Shown piece by piece: positions 18,147 through 26,162 of a stretch of 64,000 nucleotides of DNA. The notes beneath the pieces were generated by a model. That model was not told where the DNA came from and searched no databases. It saw only the letters and a program-made list of their open reading frames with translations. The DNA is taken from positions 124,001-188,000 of the forward strand of contig NZ_FOXX01000004.1 of the NCBI RefSeq assembly GCF_900115845.1, in the 5' to 3' direction. The position numbers were made by a program, and so were the translations under genes. This stretch comes from Priestia endophytica DSM 13796. Lineage in GTDB: Bacteria > Bacillota > Bacilli > Bacillales > Bacillaceae_H. How positions within the stretch are numbered: position 1 is the stretch's first letter; the number at the start of each line of letters is the position of its first letter.

Positions 18147-18620
18147 TTAAGTTAACTGTGGGGTCGTTAGTCTACTATACTTTCCTTCGTAAAAAGCAAG
18201 TGGTTTTCCATCACGAAAGATAACATCCTCAACTTCTCCGATAAATAGCGTATGATCGCCTGCTACTTGGCTTCCATATACAGTACAAATAATGTTTGCT
18301 AAAGACTCTTTTATAACCGAATTTCCATTCCTCTTTTCAAAGGAAACGTTCTCTTTATCACTTGATTGGCCTGCGAACAACATGGATACTTCCTGCTGTT
18401 CCTCGGATAGAATGTTAACGGAAAAACACCCTGATTTTTTAATTTTGGAGAGCATTTTTGCTTTTTCATCTATCGAAATCAAAATGAGAGGCGGGTTAAG
18501 CGAAACAGACATAAAGGCATTTGCTGTCATCCCATGAACTTCTCCATCTATATCGGTTGTAATAACCGTAACGCCTGTAGCAAATTTCCCCATTGCATTT
18601 CGAAATGTACGATTATCCAT
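18147..18620 (-). CDS. hpaC: 4-hydroxyphenylacetate 3-monooxygenase, flavin reductase component
   Basis: 157 aa flavin-reductase-like domain: FRNAMGKFATGVTVIT, GMTANAFMSVSLNPPLILISID and KSGCFSVNIL are the split-barrel FMN/FAD-binding signature. HpaC uses NADH to reduce free FAD, which diffuses to HpaB. The catalytic half HpaB is two genes upstream. AAGAGGGAGG precedes the ATG. Relatives also serve other two-component monooxygenases, but the context is decisive here. Confidence 0.88.
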   Translation of the reverse strand: MDNRTFRNAMGKFATGVTVITTDIDGEVHGMTANAFMSVSLNPPLILISIDEKAKMLSKIKKSGCFSVNILSEEQQEVSMLFAGQSSDKENVSFEKRNGNSVIKESLANIICTVYGSQVAGDHTLFIGEVEDVIFRDGKPLAFYEGKYSRLTTPQLT

Positions 18621-18635
18621 TACAAGTCCTCCCTC

Positions 18636-19622
18636 TTAGATCACAAACTCTGGTTTTCGTTGGGCAAGGTTTGGTTGTTTTGTTGAGATTTCTTCATTTG
18701 TTTCAATATCTAGAAAAGGTGACGTTTCATTAAACCAGCTAGCTGGTGCTTTCGCTCCCCAGAATGTTTGGCGTCTAGGATCATTTAAGTCCCAACGCAC
18801 AGGTTCAAAGTCGTTATCACTTGTCAAATAGTCCCCATTGTAGAGTTCAATACGATAGCCGTCTGGATCTCTTAAGTAAAGGAAGAAGGCATTAGATAAA
18901 CCATGACGAGCTGGTCCTCTTTCAATATTTTCAGCATATCCTAGTGAAGCAAGAACATCACAACAATGAATCAGAGCTAATGGATCTGGAAGCCAATAAG
19001 CAAAATGATGAAGTCTTGGACCTTCTCCATTCATAAATGCCTGATCATGCACAGTTTGCTTACGATGTAACCAAGCAGCCCAAATACGATCTTCTTCTGT
19101 TGTTGTATATTCTGAACAAGCAAAGCCAAGTTCGTTTATGAAAAAATCATACGCTTTCTCAACATCCGGAACGGCACAGTTCACATGATCAATACGCTGA
19201 ATACGAGCACCACTGTATAAATCATAGCGCTGGATTAATCGTTCCGCTTTTTCAATTTCGCAAAAGAATTCAAGTGGAATTCCTGAAATGTCATGGACAT
19301 GTAATGCTCTTCCAAGGGCATGTTGTTTCCCTTTTTCTACCCATTTTGTTTTTAAACCTTTTGACTTAAAGAGCTCTTCAATACGCTCTAAATCTTCCTC
19401 TTTCTCGACCTTATATCCAAGTGCTTGTACCCCTAGCTTTTCAGATTTCTTCAACACTAAACTGTGATGAGTATGCTCTTCAAGCCCTCTCAAATATACA
19501 CAATCATCCTTAGTTTCTGTTTCAATCATTCCTAGAGCTTTTACATAGAAATCTTTAGAACGATTCAAATCTTTAACGTTAAGTACAGTTCTTGCAATTC
19601 GAATAATATTAAATTTTATCAC
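18636..19622 (-). CDS. hpaD: 3,4-dihydroxyphenylacetate 2,3-dioxygenase (homoprotocatechuate extradiol dioxygenase)
   Basis: 328 aa, two VOC (glyoxalase-fold) repeats: ~8-120 and ~142-265. Metal ligands fit the type I extradiol set: His146 (IDHVNCAVPD), His205 or 206 (GPRLHHFAYW) and Glu259 (YRIELYNGDY), with spacing like the His155/His214/Glu267 triad of the Brevibacterium and Mn-dependent enzymes. It opens the ring of homoprotocatechuate next to the diol, making 5-carboxymethyl-2-hydroxymuconic semialdehyde for HpaE. This is the Gram-positive VOC type, unrelated to the LigB-type HpaD of E. coli. The start is a GTG after GAGGGGG. Metal is Fe(II) or Mn(II); the sequence cannot decide. Confidence 0.87.
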   Translation of the reverse strand: MIKFNIIRIARTVLNVKDLNRSKDFYVKALGMIETETKDDCVYLRGLEEHTHHSLVLKKSEKLGVQALGYKVEKEEDLERIEELFKSKGLKTKWVEKGKQHALGRALHVHDISGIPLEFFCEIEKAERLIQRYDLYSGARIQRIDHVNCAVPDVEKAYDFFINELGFACSEYTTTEEDRIWAAWLHRKQTVHDQAFMNGEGPRLHHFAYWLPDPLALIHCCDVLASLGYAENIERGPARHGLSNAFFLYLRDPDGYRIELYNGDYLTSDNDFEPVRWDLNDPRRQTFWGAKAPASWFNETSPFLDIETNEEISTKQPNLAQRKPEFVI

Positions 19623-19641
19623 CTTTATCCCCCTCTTACCC

Positions 19642-21114
19642 TTATTTACTTTCTACAACTTCTTCTGAGCGATTTAGAAATTCTTTTACACGACCCACAT
19701 ACTCTTGCTTGTCATATCCGTTATAGAGGGCACTTGCCATACGAACTGGATCGCCAAAGAAGAAACGTTCGTAAAGTGTTTGACGTGAACCAAATGCACT
19801 TATACATATATCCCATGCAAGACGATACAGTTTCACTCGGCTGTAAGCGTCTCCATTTGCAGCTTGAAGATACTTATCGAGATCTGAGCGAATAGGGGAA
19901 TGAAAATCTGCTTCATTCGGAATAGCCATCAAACCGCTCGCTCCCATCAATTGCATAATTTCAGTAAAGCGAGGATACAATTTCGGAAAATAGTGACGAG
20001 CAACATTTAAAGGCGCAAACTCTGGCGTCATTGTGCCCCATTGGTCCATTTTGGCATTAGCTTCTGAAGCTGTTACATACGCTTTCATTGTTTCGAGTCC
20101 AATAATCACTTCTGAAATTTTTTCTTGAATATGCTGATACTGTCCAATATTGATTGTTTCTGCCATAAGTTGAAGAGTGCCAAGAATAAACTCTGTTTTA
20201 GCAATATTTTTAGATACAACTTGGTGGGTCATATGAACAACAGCATTGCTAGCATTATAAGCCTCATTACACGTGTCTACGTCTCCTAAAGAAAACACGC
20301 GATCCCAAGGTACGACTACATCATCAAACACAACAATCGTATCCATTTCTTCAAAACGTGAACCTAATGGATGATCAAAATTTGATTTACCATAATCAAA
20401 AGATTCACGACAAATGAATTTTAACCCAGGCGTATTATTAGGAATTGAAAATGCATAGGCATATGGATTTTCTTCTTCTGATTGTTTCAATAATGTAGAA
20501 GGAAAAACCATAATTTCATCAGTGATTCCACCTTGGGTAGCCAGTAAACGAGCTCCTTTAATGATGACCCCTTCTGACGTCTTTTCTTTAATTCGCGCTG
20601 CGATGAACGGATCAGGAAGTTGGGCAGTGTTCACTCCTCTATTTACTTGAGGATTAATTAAAGTATGGGTTAAAGACAAATCTTGTTCCCGGCAATATTC
20701 AAGGTAATTTTCCATGTTTCTCGCATACATTTCGTCTTGTTTTCCAAACATAGCGGCAGCGGCTCCATATGCCATCATGCCAACATTAATGTAGTCTGGA
20801 GAACGTCCCATCATTCCATTATTGTATCTGGCCCATTCTTGCATCATTTTACGTCGCATTTTTAAATCTTCTTTTGTTTTTGGCTGCATGAACGAAGTTC
20901 CAATTCGATTTCCTGTCATTGGTGAAATATACGTCATATAGTCTTTTTTATCTCGGTCATGCTGCATATCATACAGCGCCGCCTGTGTTTTCATCACTCC
21001 TTTAAAAGCTGGATGCTCAGATACATTTCCTGTTACTTGTTCTCCATTAATCCATACGTTTGCTTTTGCCTTATCAACGCGTTCAATATATTGTTTTCCT
21101 GTTTTAGCTGGCAT
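19642..21114 (-). CDS. hpaB: 4-hydroxyphenylacetate 3-monooxygenase, oxygenase component
   Basis: 490 aa from the ATG at 21114, which has AAGGGG 8 bases upstream; an ATG six codons earlier overlaps that site. It is an HpaB-family FADH2-dependent monooxygenase of standard length, with GRSPDYINVGMMAYGAA, LTHTLINPQVNRG, FSIPNNTPGLKFICRES, DDVVVPWDRVF and a C-terminal FGSRQTLYERFFFGDP. It hydroxylates 4-hydroxyphenylacetate ortho to the phenol to give 3,4-dihydroxyphenylacetate. It takes FADH2 from HpaC. Third gene of the operon, between hpaE and hpaD. Confidence 0.92.
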   Translation of the reverse strand: MPAKTGKQYIERVDKAKANVWINGEQVTGNVSEHPAFKGVMKTQAALYDMQHDRDKKDYMTYISPMTGNRIGTSFMQPKTKEDLKMRRKMMQEWARYNNGMMGRSPDYINVGMMAYGAAAAMFGKQDEMYARNMENYLEYCREQDLSLTHTLINPQVNRGVNTAQLPDPFIAARIKEKTSEGVIIKGARLLATQGGITDEIMVFPSTLLKQSEEENPYAYAFSIPNNTPGLKFICRESFDYGKSNFDHPLGSRFEEMDTIVVFDDVVVPWDRVFSLGDVDTCNEAYNASNAVVHMTHQVVSKNIAKTEFILGTLQLMAETINIGQYQHIQEKISEVIIGLETMKAYVTASEANAKMDQWGTMTPEFAPLNVARHYFPKLYPRFTEIMQLMGASGLMAIPNEADFHSPIRSDLDKYLQAANGDAYSRVKLYRLAWDICISAFGSRQTLYERFFFGDPVRMASALYNGYDKQEYVGRVKEFLNRSEEVVESK

Positions 21115-21171
21115 CTCTTTTTCCCCTTTCATGCATCTCTGTTAGTTCCACTGCTATCATATTGATGTTCA

Positions 21172-22686
21172 TCACTTTCCAAATTGAGGGATATGATGAT
21201 TACCAATAGCTACATGAATAACTTTTGGTTCAGTATAAAATTCAAAAATAGCGTAATGTCCTCCCTCACGACCAATACCACTATCTTTCGTTCCTCCAAA
21301 TGGAATGCGAAGATCGCGAACATTTTGTGCATTGATCCAAAGCATGCCTGCTTCAACTGCTTGTGCAACTCTGTGGGCTCTTTTAATATCGTTTGTCCAT
21401 ACGTATCCAGCTAGACCATATCTCGTGTCATTTGCTAGAGAAATAACTTCTTCCTCTGTTTCGAATTCAATAACAGCCATAACAGGTCCGAAAATTTCAT
21501 CCTGACATACTTTCATATCATTTGTTGCATTTAATAGAAGAGTTGGTGGAACAAAGTTACCTTCTTTTACTTCTTCTGGTACAGTTCCTTGAACAACTTC
21601 ACAACCTTCTTCTTTCGCAATCTCAATATAGCGTTTTACTTTATTGAAGTGATTTTTTTCAATTAAAGGTCCAAGCTGTGTAGAAGGATCCATCGGGTCC
21701 CCAATTTTAATATTTACTACACGTTCTTTTAATGCTTTAACAAATCTATCTTTTATATTTTTGTGAAGAAACACGCGTGAGTTCGCTGTGCAGCGTTCAC
21801 CATTAAAAGAAAAGATTCCCCAAACAGCTGCATCAAGTGCTTGATCAAAGTTTGCATCATCAAATACAATGAGAGGAGACTTACCTCCAAGTTCCATGGA
21901 TGTTTTCTTTAATGTATCCGCTGAATTTCTTATAATTGTTGCCCCTGTTGTCGTTTCTCCTGTAAACGATATAGCTTTTACATCTGGATGAGCAACAAGA
22001 GCAGCGCCAGCACTCTCTCCAAATCCATGTATGACGTTAAAAACGCCTTCTGGTAACCCGGCTTTATGAATGATTTTGGCTAACTTATCTGCTGTTAGCG
22101 GAGATAACTCTGCAGGTTTTAGAATAACGGTGTTTCCTGTTGCGAGAGCTGGTGCTACTTTCCAAGTTTCGAGCATAAATGGAGCATTCCATGGTGTAAT
22201 AAGTCCAACAGGTCCAAGCGGTTTATATAATGTATAATTAATAAACTCGTCATCTACCGGGTATGATTCGCCATGTAATTTTGTTTGAACTAAGCGGGCA
22301 TAGAAGCGAAAATTTTCTGCAGCACGAGCCGTCATTTTCTTTGTTTGGCTAATAGGAAGACCTGTGTCCATAGATTCTAAGAAGGCAATCTCTTCAATAT
22401 CTTCATCAATTAAATCTGCAATTCTATTAATATACTCCATTCGATTTTGGACTTTCATCTTTCCCCATGAACCTTCAAAGGCTTCTTTAGCCGCTGCTAC
22501 CGCTTTATTTATATCTTCCTCTTGCCCAGATGAAACAGTGTTAATAACTTCATTTGTAAATGGATTTGTATTCTCAAATGTTTCTTTAGAGCTTGTTTCT
22601 ACGAATTCACCGTTAATATAGAGTTTTACACGTTCAACATGCACATCTTTCATTCTTGTCGTAGTAATAGCTGTCTCGTTTCTCAT
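21172..22686 (-). CDS. hpaE: 5-carboxymethyl-2-hydroxymuconic-semialdehyde dehydrogenase
   Basis: 504 aa ALDH. MDTGLPISQTKKM, NYTLYKPLGPVGLITPWNAP, Glu in SMELGGKSPLIVFDD and catalytic Cys in FNGERCTANSR match HpaE enzymes closely, including the typical NYTL segment. It oxidises the ring-opened semialdehyde made by HpaD to the tricarboxylate substrate of HpaF, using NAD+. The ATG at 22686 is preceded by AAAGGA. It is the second gene, after the DapA-family aldolase. About 20 residues longer at the N-terminus than the E. coli enzyme. Confidence 0.9.
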   Translation of the reverse strand: MRNETAITTTRMKDVHVERVKLYINGEFVETSSKETFENTNPFTNEVINTVSSGQEEDINKAVAAAKEAFEGSWGKMKVQNRMEYINRIADLIDEDIEEIAFLESMDTGLPISQTKKMTARAAENFRFYARLVQTKLHGESYPVDDEFINYTLYKPLGPVGLITPWNAPFMLETWKVAPALATGNTVILKPAELSPLTADKLAKIIHKAGLPEGVFNVIHGFGESAGAALVAHPDVKAISFTGETTTGATIIRNSADTLKKTSMELGGKSPLIVFDDANFDQALDAAVWGIFSFNGERCTANSRVFLHKNIKDRFVKALKERVVNIKIGDPMDPSTQLGPLIEKNHFNKVKRYIEIAKEEGCEVVQGTVPEEVKEGNFVPPTLLLNATNDMKVCQDEIFGPVMAVIEFETEEEVISLANDTRYGLAGYVWTNDIKRAHRVAQAVEAGMLWINAQNVRDLRIPFGGTKDSGIGREGGHYAIFEFYTEPKVIHVAIGNHHIPQFGK

Positions 22687-22736
22687 CTTTTCACATCCTT
22701 TATATCATTTCCTTGTTGCCTTTTAATTCATTTATT

Positions 22737-23666
22737 TTACTCCGCTGTGACTTTATCAAGTTCAACATAGTGCTGTAGGACTTCACGAATCTCATCTTGA
22801 AGTTCCTGTGTCGGCAAATCCATCGGTAAACGAAGAATAGGTTTAATTCGGCCCATCATCCCTAGCGCTGCTTTTAATGGAGCTGGGTTCGTATCTTTAA
22901 AAAGAACATCATTTAATGGCATTAACTCATAGTGGAGATTTGCAGCTCGTTCTACATCGCCTTCTTTCCATGCGTCATAAACTTCTGCCACTTTTTTAGG
23001 TTCAACATTTGCTGTCGCACTGATATAACCAGCTCCCCCAATTGCAAGCATTGGATAGCAAAGTAATTCAATACCTGAGTAAAGAAGAAAGTCTCTTCCA
23101 CATTCTAATAACACACGATTAACATGCTCAAAATCCTTGTTTGATTCTTTAACGCCAATAATATTAGGGCAATCTTTATTTAATTTGGCTAGTGTCTTTA
23201 CTTCCAAATTCACTGAGGTTCTTCCAGGAATGTTATAGACGATAATCGGAAGACTCGGTACTGTATCTGCTACTTTTTTGAAATGTTTGTAAAGAGCATG
23301 TTGAGATGGTTTGTTGTAATAAGGAACGATAATAAGTACCCCGTCTACTCCCTTAATCTCACTTGCTCTTTTTGTTAAATAAAGCGTTTCCTCATGATTT
23401 GTAGATCCTGTTCCAGGGACAAAAGGAACCCGACCATTAATGGCTTTAGCTGCTCGCTCTATCACCTGAATTCGTTCCTCGATTGTTAAAGAGCTAGGTT
23501 CTCCTGTAGTTCCCGTAACAGAAATACCATGGCTTCCACTTTCAATATGCCAATTAATAAGAGATTCTAGCGTCTCAAAATCAACAGAACCGTCTTCATT
23601 AAATGGGGTAATAATTGGAGCAATTGATCCTCTTAATTTTTGTTTCACCTGTTCGAATTTTGACAT
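22737..23666 (-). CDS. DapA-family aldolase of the hpa pathway (2,4-dihydroxyhept-2-ene-1,7-dioate aldolase type)
   Basis: 309 aa from the ATG at 23666 (AAGGAG upstream; an earlier in-frame ATG lacks a site). It is a class I aldolase of the dihydrodipicolinate synthase fold: VTGTTGEPSSL, VPYYNKPS (Tyr), YNIPGRT and the Schiff-base lysine in IIGVKESNKDF. Lysine biosynthesis is not its likely role: it is the first gene of the hpa operon. A TIGRFAM class, HpaI-not-DapA, was defined for exactly such hpa-linked members. It should cleave the seven-carbon intermediate to pyruvate and succinic semialdehyde. No HpaH hydratase gene is present in the operon, so it may also do the hydration (see findings). 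Confidence 0.82.
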   Translation of the reverse strand: MSKFEQVKQKLRGSIAPIITPFNEDGSVDFETLESLINWHIESGSHGISVTGTTGEPSSLTIEERIQVIERAAKAINGRVPFVPGTGSTNHEETLYLTKRASEIKGVDGVLIIVPYYNKPSQHALYKHFKKVADTVPSLPIIVYNIPGRTSVNLEVKTLAKLNKDCPNIIGVKESNKDFEHVNRVLLECGRDFLLYSGIELLCYPMLAIGGAGYISATANVEPKKVAEVYDAWKEGDVERAANLHYELMPLNDVLFKDTNPAPLKAALGMMGRIKPILRLPMDLPTQELQDEIREVLQHYVELDKVTAE

Positions 23667-23756
23667 CGTTTTTTCTCCTTCTTTCCTGAATTTTTTAAGC
23701 AATTACTATTACACCTACAAAATAACTAAAAATTAAAAATATTTAGAATTTTATAT

Positions 23757-23770
23757 TGGTATCGCTTACA
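23757..23770. promoter_or_regulatory. cre-like CcpA box in the hpa promoter region
   Basis: TGGTATCGCTTACA fits the cre consensus TGWNANCGNTNWCA at all but one defined position. It is ~90 bp upstream of the first hpa gene and overlaps the first LysR half-site. Carbon catabolite repression is inferred. Confidence 0.5.
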
Positions 23771-23796
23771 AAAATAATGTATCATAATGTCAGATA
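23760..23796. promoter_or_regulatory. tandem LysR-type boxes between hpa operon and its regulator
   Basis: Two TATC-N9-RATA motifs, 23760-23776 (TATC...AATA) and 23780-23796 (TATC...GATA, a perfect interrupted dyad), exactly 20 bp apart. This is the T-N11-A geometry of LysR-family sites, in the recognition plus activation site arrangement on one face of the helix. Confidence 0.6.
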
Positions 23797-23864
23797 TATG
23801 AAAATTACTTAAAAAATTGGTTTTCCATACGAAAAAAGTATACCGAAACAAGGAGGATAAGCTT

Positions 23865-24746
23865 ATGGACTTAAGACAGCTCCGCTACTTTACTGCTATT
23901 GCTGAGGAAAAACAAATTACAAGGGCCGCTAAGAAACTACATATGGCGCAGCCCCCTCTTAGTCATCAGTTAAAATTGCTTGAACAAGAATTAGGTGTTT
24001 TACTATTAGAACGTAACGGAAAGGAAATGGAACTTACAGAAGCCGGAAAAACATTGTATAAACGCGGCAAAGACCTTATTGAAAAATTAGAAGAAATCAA
24101 TGTAGAAGTTCAAGAAACAGGAGAAGGACTTAGAGGAATATTGGCTTTTGGGACTGTAAAAACATGCTTTTCTTATTTATCAGAAAGAATCCGTCTATTT
24201 AGAGAGCAATATCCTCTAGTAACCTATAGAGTACTTGAGGGAGATTCCTATGAACTTACCAAATATCTGCAAGAAAGAAAGATTGAATTTGCAGTTGTTC
24301 GCTTACCGGTAGATATGGAGAACTTTTCTTTTCTGCCTTTACCAAAAGAAAAGTTTGTAGCCATTGTTCCCGAGGATTTAGAGGTGCATTCATCACTTTC
24401 ATTAAAAGAGGTTGCTAAAATGCCTCTTATGTTATTACACCGTATAGATGGAACAGGGTTGTATGAACTTGTAATGGAGGCTTTTATGAAGAACGATTTA
24501 AAACCTAATATTGTATGTGAATGTGCAGATGCTGCTATCCTTTTATCTCTCGTGAAATCAGGCTCTGGCATTACCTTACTCCCTGAATCAACCTTATCCT
24601 CGTTTCCTTTAAACGGATTGAAAATCATTAAAGTTAATGACTGTGTCATTGAATCAAAAGCAGCTGTAATTTGGCTAAAAGATCGTTACATATCTAAAAG
24701 TGCCAAACGTCTTATTGAAACGTTTAATGAAACGTTTAATGTTTAG
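23865..24746 (+). CDS. LysR-family regulator of the hpa operon
   Basis: 293 aa from the ATG at 23865, with AAGGAGG well placed; upstream in-frame codons are untranslated. The N-terminal winged HTH (DLRQLRYFTAIAEEKQITRA, then AKKLHMAQPPLSHQLKLLEQ) is followed by a substrate-binding domain (~90-290). It is divergent from the 12-gene hpa operon and shares its promoter region, the classical layout for a LysR activator of the neighbouring pathway. The effector is probably 4-hydroxyphenylacetate or a pathway intermediate. In E. coli the hpa regulators belong to other families (HpaR MarR, HpaA AraC), so this is a different regulatory solution. Confidence 0.85.
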   Translation: MDLRQLRYFTAIAEEKQITRAAKKLHMAQPPLSHQLKLLEQELGVLLLERNGKEMELTEAGKTLYKRGKDLIEKLEEINVEVQETGEGLRGILAFGTVKTCFSYLSERIRLFREQYPLVTYRVLEGDSYELTKYLQERKIEFAVVRLPVDMENFSFLPLPKEKFVAIVPEDLEVHSSLSLKEVAKMPLMLLHRIDGTGLYELVMEAFMKNDLKPNIVCECADAAILLSLVKSGSGITLLPESTLSSFPLNGLKIIKVNDCVIESKAAVIWLKDRYISKSAKRLIETFNETFNV

Positions 24747-24779
24747 TAGCGAAGAACTTTAAGTCCATCAAAAAGCACT

Positions 24780-24817
24780 AAAGCACTGGTGTTAACTATT
24801 AACCCCAGTGCTTTTTA
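24780..24817. terminator. terminator between lysR and the deacetylase gene
   Basis: AAAGCACTGGTGTTAA / TTAACCCCAGTGCTTTTT, one mismatch, CTA loop, with T-run on the plus strand and A-run before the stem, so it can act for both convergent genes. Confidence 0.85.
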
Positions 24818-24835
24818 ACATCATAACTTTATATT

Positions 24836-25969
24836 TTATACTCGGGATAAATTCTCAAACTTCCAAAATGGAGATTGTATCTCTATTATTTGTTGGATAG
24901 CTTGCTTTTGGTGAGGTGCTAAAATATTTGTAGGAAGTCCTTTTATTGTTTCATAATACGGGTCTTCTCTTACTTCACTTTGTAACCCACTTATCCCTTC
25001 TATAATTTTTAGCGTGCAAATTGGCACATATGCTGCACTATATCCTCCTTCATGACATAGAACTAAACGTCCCTGACAAAGACGCTTGGCTAATTCTTTT
25101 ATGGCAATAGCCATTTCTTTAAAGCCTTCTGCTGTTACCATCATTTGGGCTAGAGGATCAAAGACGCTTGCATCTTGACCAGCGGCTACAAGGATAATCT
25201 CTGGTTTAAATTGTTCTGCTATCGGACTGATAATCTTCTCTATAGCATACAAATATCCCGCATTTCCTGTTCCAGCAGGTAGGGGAATATTAACATTAAA
25301 ACCTGCCCCGCTATCTTCCCCAACATCCTCAGCATAACCTCTATTAGACGGAAAATTATATTCTTGATGAAGGGAGATTGTTAATACTTCTGGATCATTA
25401 TAAAAAGAACTCTCCGTCCCATTCCCATGATGAACATCCCAGTCTATAATTAAAACTCTCTTCAAGTTATATTCTTTTTTTGCGTAATGGGCAGCAATGG
25501 CTACATTATTAAAAAGACAAAACCCAATACCTTTATCCCTTTCAGCGTGGTGTCCCGGTGGTCTTGTGAGAGCATATACATTTTGAACTTCACCTTTCAT
25601 CACTGCATCAATCCCTGAAATCACTCCTCCAGCAGATAATAGGGCTATTTCATAAGAACCTCTCCCTACAATTGCTAATTCTCCTGCATCTCCTCCCTCA
25701 GTACGACTTAAGTATTCTACTCGATCAATATAAGAACGAGCATGATTCCATTCTACTTCTTTCCTTGTAGCGGAACGAGGCTTTAAAACGTGCAGTTCTT
25801 CTATAAATCTACTTCTTTCTAAAAGATTCTTCACTCTCCTTTTACTTTTCGGACTTTCCCCATGTTCATCAGCCTCAATCCATCCACCTGGTGGCAAAAA
25901 AAGCGCTCCATTTCCTGTATCATGCCAGAAATAGCTTTCATCACAAATAAACCCCATTTTATTCCCCAT
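24836..25969 (-). CDS. class II histone-deacetylase-like amidohydrolase (acetylpolyamine deacetylase candidate)
   Basis: 377 aa from the ATG at 25969, which has GGAGG 7 bases upstream. The zinc deacetylase fold shows RPPGHHA, the metal and charge-relay motif DWDVHHGNGT, SLHQEYNFPSN and AGQDAS with the third zinc ligand. Bacterial relatives remove acetyl groups from acetylpolyamines (AphA/AphB of Pseudomonas) or from acetoin-related targets (AcuC). The gene is last of an operon with class III aminotransferase, APC permease and ALDH, so release of free amine from an N-acetylated amine is the best reading. It would act in the cytoplasm. The substrate is not decided by sequence. Confidence 0.8.
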   Translation of the reverse strand: MGNKMGFICDESYFWHDTGNGALFLPPGGWIEADEHGESPKSKRRVKNLLERSRFIEELHVLKPRSATRKEVEWNHARSYIDRVEYLSRTEGGDAGELAIVGRGSYEIALLSAGGVISGIDAVMKGEVQNVYALTRPPGHHAERDKGIGFCLFNNVAIAAHYAKKEYNLKRVLIIDWDVHHGNGTESSFYNDPEVLTISLHQEYNFPSNRGYAEDVGEDSGAGFNVNIPLPAGTGNAGYLYAIEKIISPIAEQFKPEIILVAAGQDASVFDPLAQMMVTAEGFKEMAIAIKELAKRLCQGRLVLCHEGGYSAAYVPICTLKIIEGISGLQSEVREDPYYETIKGLPTNILAPHQKQAIQQIIEIQSPFWKFENLSRV

Positions 25970-26162
25970 TTTCATTCCTCCCATATCTCTTAAAGAAGCG
26001 GTGTACAATCACTTCTTCTTTTGTATTTTTTAACTTTGATTTGGCTGTGTCATAGATAACTTGATATGAAGTGGTTTTTTCACCCTTTTCCCTCTCTCAT
26101 GACAAGTAAAGGGAAGCCTAGAAATTTTAGCTCCCCCCCCGATGCCATGTTTATTCATAAAC

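Noticed and set aside
11784-23666. Lysine biosynthesis role for the DapA-family gene and arginine-type role for the ALDH/FAH genes
   Set aside because: All twelve genes fit one aromatic-acid pathway with a divergent regulator; the DapA-family gene heads that operon.
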